Positions 61,322 through 64,000 of a stretch of DNA of 64,000 nucleotides are shown here, in pieces. The position numbers were made by a program, and so were the translations under genes. Source of the DNA: Clostridium sp. UBA2485 (lineage in GTDB: Bacteria; Bacillota; Clostridia; Clostridiales; Clostridiaceae); NCBI RefSeq assembly GCF_002341865.1, contig NZ_DDOV01000084.1:15793-79792 (forward strand), written 5' to 3'. The notes under the pieces are model-generated. The model saw only the letters and a list, made by a program, of their open reading frames with translations. It did not search any database and had not been told where the DNA came from. How positions within the stretch are numbered: the first letter of the stretch is position 1; every line of letters starts with the position of its first letter.

Positions 61322-62209
61322 ATGGATATTAGACAATTACGATATTTTATTGCTATTGCTGAAGAAAAACAAATTACTGCTGCAGCTAAAAAACTTCACA
61401 TGACCCAACCCCCTTTAAGCCAGCAACTAAGTGCTATGGAGGAGGAAGTCGGGGTTAAGTTAGTTAGTAAAAGTGGAAAATTTCTTGAGCTCACTGATGC
61501 TGGAAAAGCACTTTACCAGAATGCTTTAAATATAGTAAATCTTATGGAAGAATCCAACATTGAGATTAAAGAAATAGGAAGTGGTGTAAGAGGCAAATTA
61601 CTAATTGGTGTAAATACACTATCATATTATAAATTATCTACTTTACTTAGTATTTTTCAAGAGAGATACCCTTATGTATCTTATAAAATTCAACAAAATG
61701 AATCGGGACAGCTATGCAAACTGTTGAAAGAACGAGCTATTGAATTGGCTATTGTTAGAATGCCGGTGGAGTTAAAAGACTTTTCTGTTTTTCATTTTGA
61801 ATCAGAAAAATTTTGTTTTGTAACATCAAATAAAATAATACTACCTTCACAGAAAATATCTTATGAGCAAATACAGAAGTATCCACTTATAGTACCTAGT
61901 ACTGAAGGATTAGGTCTATATAATATGATTTTAGAACCATTTTTACATCGTGATTTGAATGTAAATATATTATGTGAATGCTCGGACATATTAGTTTTAT
62001 TAGAATTAGTATCTTCGGGATTTGGTACAACTATTATTCCTGAATCAGTACTTAAAATACATAAAGGATACGATGTAAGGATATATGAAATTGATGATGA
62101 TAATTTTATTGCACAATCAGGATTAATTTGGTTAAAAGATCATTATTTATCCAAGACATCTGAAAATTTTATTAAGCTTTTAAAGGAGATGTATTCTGAG
62201 AATATATAG
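61322..62209 (+). CDS. LysR-family transcriptional regulator
   Basis: A 295-residue LysR protein: N-terminal HTH (MDIRQLRYFIAIAEEKQITA, AAKKLHMTQPPLSQQLSAME) and a C-terminal periplasmic-binding-type effector domain. ATG 61322 is behind GGGAG; the upstream in-frame codons would precede the palindrome. Its divergence from the MATE gene suggests it controls efflux in response to an inducer. Confidence 0.9.
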   Translation: MDIRQLRYFIAIAEEKQITAAAKKLHMTQPPLSQQLSAMEEEVGVKLVSKSGKFLELTDAGKALYQNALNIVNLMEESNIEIKEIGSGVRGKLLIGVNTLSYYKLSTLLSIFQERYPYVSYKIQQNESGQLCKLLKERAIELAIVRMPVELKDFSVFHFESEKFCFVTSNKIILPSQKISYEQIQKYPLIVPSTEGLGLYNMILEPFLHRDLNVNILCECSDILVLLELVSSGFGTTIIPESVLKIHKGYDVRIYEIDDDNFIAQSGLIWLKDHYLSKTSENFIKLLKEMYSENI

Positions 62210-62400
62210 AATCAATGGAGAACTTCATCAATGGAGAACTTCGTCAATGGAGAATTGAAAATTGAAAATTGACAATTACGGTTGAAATTAGCTTTAATCA
62301 AACCAATTTCTTTAATAGATTTTTGTAGCGGCGAACAGTGTTCGCCATTTTTTTATACATATTTACTTAAATTTCTTAGTTTCTACTGAGAAATGTACAA
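62210..62400. repeat. family D repeat field with tandem start
   Basis: ATCAATGGAGAACTTC (62212-62227) is followed by the same 16 bases with one change (GTCAATGGAGAATTG), then the family D core (AATTTCTTTAATAGATTTTT, GTAGCGGCGAACAGTGTTCGCC) and a TTTCTTAGTTTCTACTGAGA unit. Similar to 47505-47697 and 59058-59235. No gene. Confidence 0.65.
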
Positions 62401-62434
62401 AATTATAAATTTAATATTTTTAATTATAATTTGC

Positions 62435-62494
62435 TTGACAAAAGAGAATAAAAAGATATATTATTAATATATGTTAATTATTAAGATATCTTAA
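62435..62494 (+). promoter_or_regulatory. marR promoter and operator
   Basis: -35 TTGACA (62435-62440), 16-base spacer, -10 TATATT (62457-62462), then TTAAGATATCTTAA (62481-62494), a perfect 14-bp palindrome just before the SD. A palindrome between the promoter and the start of a MarR gene is the usual autoregulatory operator. Confidence 0.65.
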
Positions 62495-62511
62495 CAATGG
62501 AGGTTGCTAAA

Positions 62512-62961
62512 ATGAATGGGGAATTGATTCAATATGTAAAAGAGATGAGAGAAGCCGACTATGCATGTAATATGATGTTATTACAGGAATATAAAGATTT
62601 AATGGATGATGAGATTACCACAAAGCAAGGTGTTTTGCTTGAGTTGGTACATAAACATGGAAGTCTCAATATAAGTGAAATTGCTGAAGCTATGGAAATT
62701 ACATCTAGTGCAGTTAGTCAAATCGTCAGTAAATTAGAAAAAGAAGGATATATAAAGCGAGAAATTAACCCTAGTAATCGTAGAGAAATCTTTGTTGAAA
62801 TGGATGAAAAAGGTATTGAGCATTTTAAAAGATGCGAAGAAGTTGAGCGTTCTATTATTAATCGCTTTTACTCAAAGTTAGACTGGGATGAAATTGTAGT
62901 TTTAAGAAAACTCTCACTAAAATTTAAGAAGGTCATTGAAAAAGAACTAGAACAAAAATAA
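62512..62961 (+). CDS. MarR-family transcriptional regulator
   Basis: A 149-residue winged-helix protein: HGSLNISEIAEAMEITSSAV, SQIVSKLEKEGYIKREINPS, NRREIFVEMDEKG (wing). ATG 62512 follows GGAGG eight bases upstream; the ATG at 62497 precedes it. It probably represses itself and possibly the beta-lactamase-like gene 250 bases downstream. Confidence 0.9.
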   Translation: MNGELIQYVKEMREADYACNMMLLQEYKDLMDDEITTKQGVLLELVHKHGSLNISEIAEAMEITSSAVSQIVSKLEKEGYIKREINPSNRREIFVEMDEKGIEHFKRCEEVERSIINRFYSKLDWDEIVVLRKLSLKFKKVIEKELEQK

Positions 62962-63213
62962 TTTTTTTTTACTCATTATTTAAGTAGCCTAAAATATTTA
63001 CATAGCTAAAGTAAAATGTTTCTATTAGAGAAATATATAAGCACCTTCAAAAGATAATTAGCTAGTATTTAGTTATGTTTTGTATCATATTGTGTTGTTA
63101 AAACCTATTAATAGCATTATTATCTTAGTCAATTTCATTCTAGTAAAGAATATATTTTTAGAATGTTTTATTAATTATTTTGCTTTAAATGTTAATTCAA
63201 AGGGGGAATTTTT
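62962..63213. other. gene-free stretch before the beta-lactamase-like gene
   Basis: A 252-base A/T-rich gap without visible frames or strong palindromes. It must carry the next gene's promoter or a read-through transcript from marR. I do not see a second copy of the TTAAGATATCTTAA operator. Confidence 0.4.
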
Positions 63214-64000
63214 ATGAATAAAAAACAAGATAAAATTCATAATTTATTTATGAATTTAGCTGAGAAAAACCAATTTAATGGAGCAGTTTTAGTAGCAGAT
63301 GGTGGAGAAATAATTTATAAAGGGGCCTTTGGTATTGCAGATATATCAACGAATCGTCCACTAACTACTGATTCTGTATTTGAATTAGCCTCTGTATCTA
63401 AGCCAATTACTGCCATGGGAATTATGATTTTAAAGGAACAAGGAAAACTCCAATATGAAGACTTGATTGAGAAATGGATTCCGGATTTTCCTTATAAGGC
63501 AATTACAATCAGACAACTTCTTAATCATACATCCGGCTTGCCAGATTATTCTGTTCTTTTTATAGAAAAATGGAATCGTGATAATATTGCTAACAATCAA
63601 GACGTATTAGAAATGCTAAAAAAATATAAACCAGATATGTATTTTGAGCCTAATGAAAAGTGGGAGTATAGTAATACCGGATATGTTGTCCTTGCTTTGA
63701 TTATAGAAAGAGTAACAGGGATGAGTTTTGTGGAATATATAGCTAAATACATCTTTCAGCCACTTGGTATGAAGAATTCACGAGTATATAATCGTAGATA
63801 TAATAAGGAAGAAGTATCTGATTATGCTTATGGATATGTGTACTCTCATGAGTCAGAAAAATATGAGCTTCCAGATAAATTAGCTGGAACAGAATATGTT
63901 GTATTCTTAGATGGAATGCAGGGAGATGGGATGATAAGTTCAAATCTTGAAGATCTCTTTATTTGGGATAGAGCGTTATATTCAGAAAAGCTAGTGACTA
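63214..64000 (+). CDS. class C beta-lactamase-like serine hydrolase (partial, runs off the window)
   Basis: The first 262 residues are present. It starts at ATG 63214 (AAGGGGG SD). Family motifs are FELASVSKPITAMG (S-x-x-K, catalytic Ser), NHTSGLPDYS and the Y-x-N motif WEYSNTGYVVLALIIER. The third (KTG/HTG-type) motif would lie beyond the window. No signal peptide, so it is probably a cytoplasmic esterase or D-aminopeptidase relative rather than a secreted beta-lactamase. Confidence 0.85.
   Translation, partial: MNKKQDKIHNLFMNLAEKNQFNGAVLVADGGEIIYKGAFGIADISTNRPLTTDSVFELASVSKPITAMGIMILKEQGKLQYEDLIEKWIPDFPYKAITIRQLLNHTSGLPDYSVLFIEKWNRDNIANNQDVLEMLKKYKPDMYFEPNEKWEYSNTGYVVLALIIERVTGMSFVEYIAKYIFQPLGMKNSRVYNRRYNKEEVSDYAYGYVYSHESEKYELPDKLAGTEYVVFLDGMQGDGMISSNLEDLFIWDRALYSEKLVT

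Noticed and set aside
47505..62400. CRISPR array from the recurring short repeats
   Set aside because: The repeats are not evenly spaced, differ in order and are mostly palindromic modules; no cas genes are present.
63214..64000. Secreted AmpC beta-lactamase
   Set aside because: There is no signal peptide and the third motif is out of view; many related proteins are esterases or peptidases, so resistance is not claimed.

Overview
The window looks like a chromosome segment of a low-GC Firmicute, most probably Clostridium in the broad sense. It is strongly A+T-rich, uses AGA/ATA/TTA codons heavily, has strong purine-rich Shine-Dalgarno (SD) sites with frequent TTG and GTG starts, and carries families typical of clostridia (CD3324-type regulator, DUF2087 regulators, PotC-PotD fusion, PdxS/PdxT with a MocR regulator, LUD protein). 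One tRNA (Trp, anticodon CCA) lies at 16058-16133. No rRNA, CRISPR array, intact transposase or integrase was seen.

Layout. (1) 0-10 kb is an accessory island of small, mostly single-gene units with their own SD: six GNAT acetyltransferases, a SAM methyltransferase, an aminoglycoside-nucleotidyltransferase-like enzyme, a YqeK-like HD hydrolase, a MntA/HepT toxin-antitoxin pair whose hepT is frameshifted, and a LUD protein. Several units end inside or next to short palindromic repeats (families A and B below), one of which supplies C-terminal codons. (2) 10-15.5 kb: an AI-2E-type permease, a TetR regulator followed by a three-gene ABC exporter, and a HAD phosphatase. (3) 15.5-21.6 kb: a repeat field, tRNA-Trp, and the potA-potB-potCD spermidine/putrescine operon. 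(4) 20.9-25.4 kb: an HD hydrolase, a PfpI-like protein, and pdxST divergent from pdxR. (5) 25.6-32 kb: oligoendopeptidase F, a BBE-type flavoenzyme, a DUF2087 regulator pair and a lipoprotein. (6) 32-46.3 kb: a two-component system, then a foreign-looking block with vanR-vanS-vanY-vanZ but no ligase genes, bounded by two copies of the 3' third of the upstream histidine kinase, then an ABC-2 exporter, a giant MalT-like LuxR regulator and a WYL regulator that lacks an ordinary start codon.

(7) 46.3-55.4 kb: a DUF3795 protein, a GNAT whose 3' end is also present as a relic at 34.5 kb, and an AraC regulator divergent from a five-gene uptake module (Trep_Strep/MptD-type S component, EcfT, double EcfA, and two IrtAB/YbtPQ-like half-ABC proteins). 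I infer metal-chelate or siderophore uptake. (8) 56-64 kb: RdgB-like NTPase, a C39/BtrH-like protein, a VOC protein divergent from a WYL regulator, a mosaic repeat field, MATE efflux divergent from a LysR regulator, a MarR regulator with a clear operator, and the start of a class C beta-lactamase-like hydrolase that runs off the window.

How it fits together: much of the window reads as defence against toxic small molecules (acetyltransferases, nucleotidyltransferase, methyltransferase, several exporters, VanY/VanZ, MATE, beta-lactamase-like protein), with local regulators beside most units. Dispersed palindromic repeats sit in nearly every long intergenic gap and probably drove the duplications and truncations. 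All functional calls are from reading the sequence; no database search was run.
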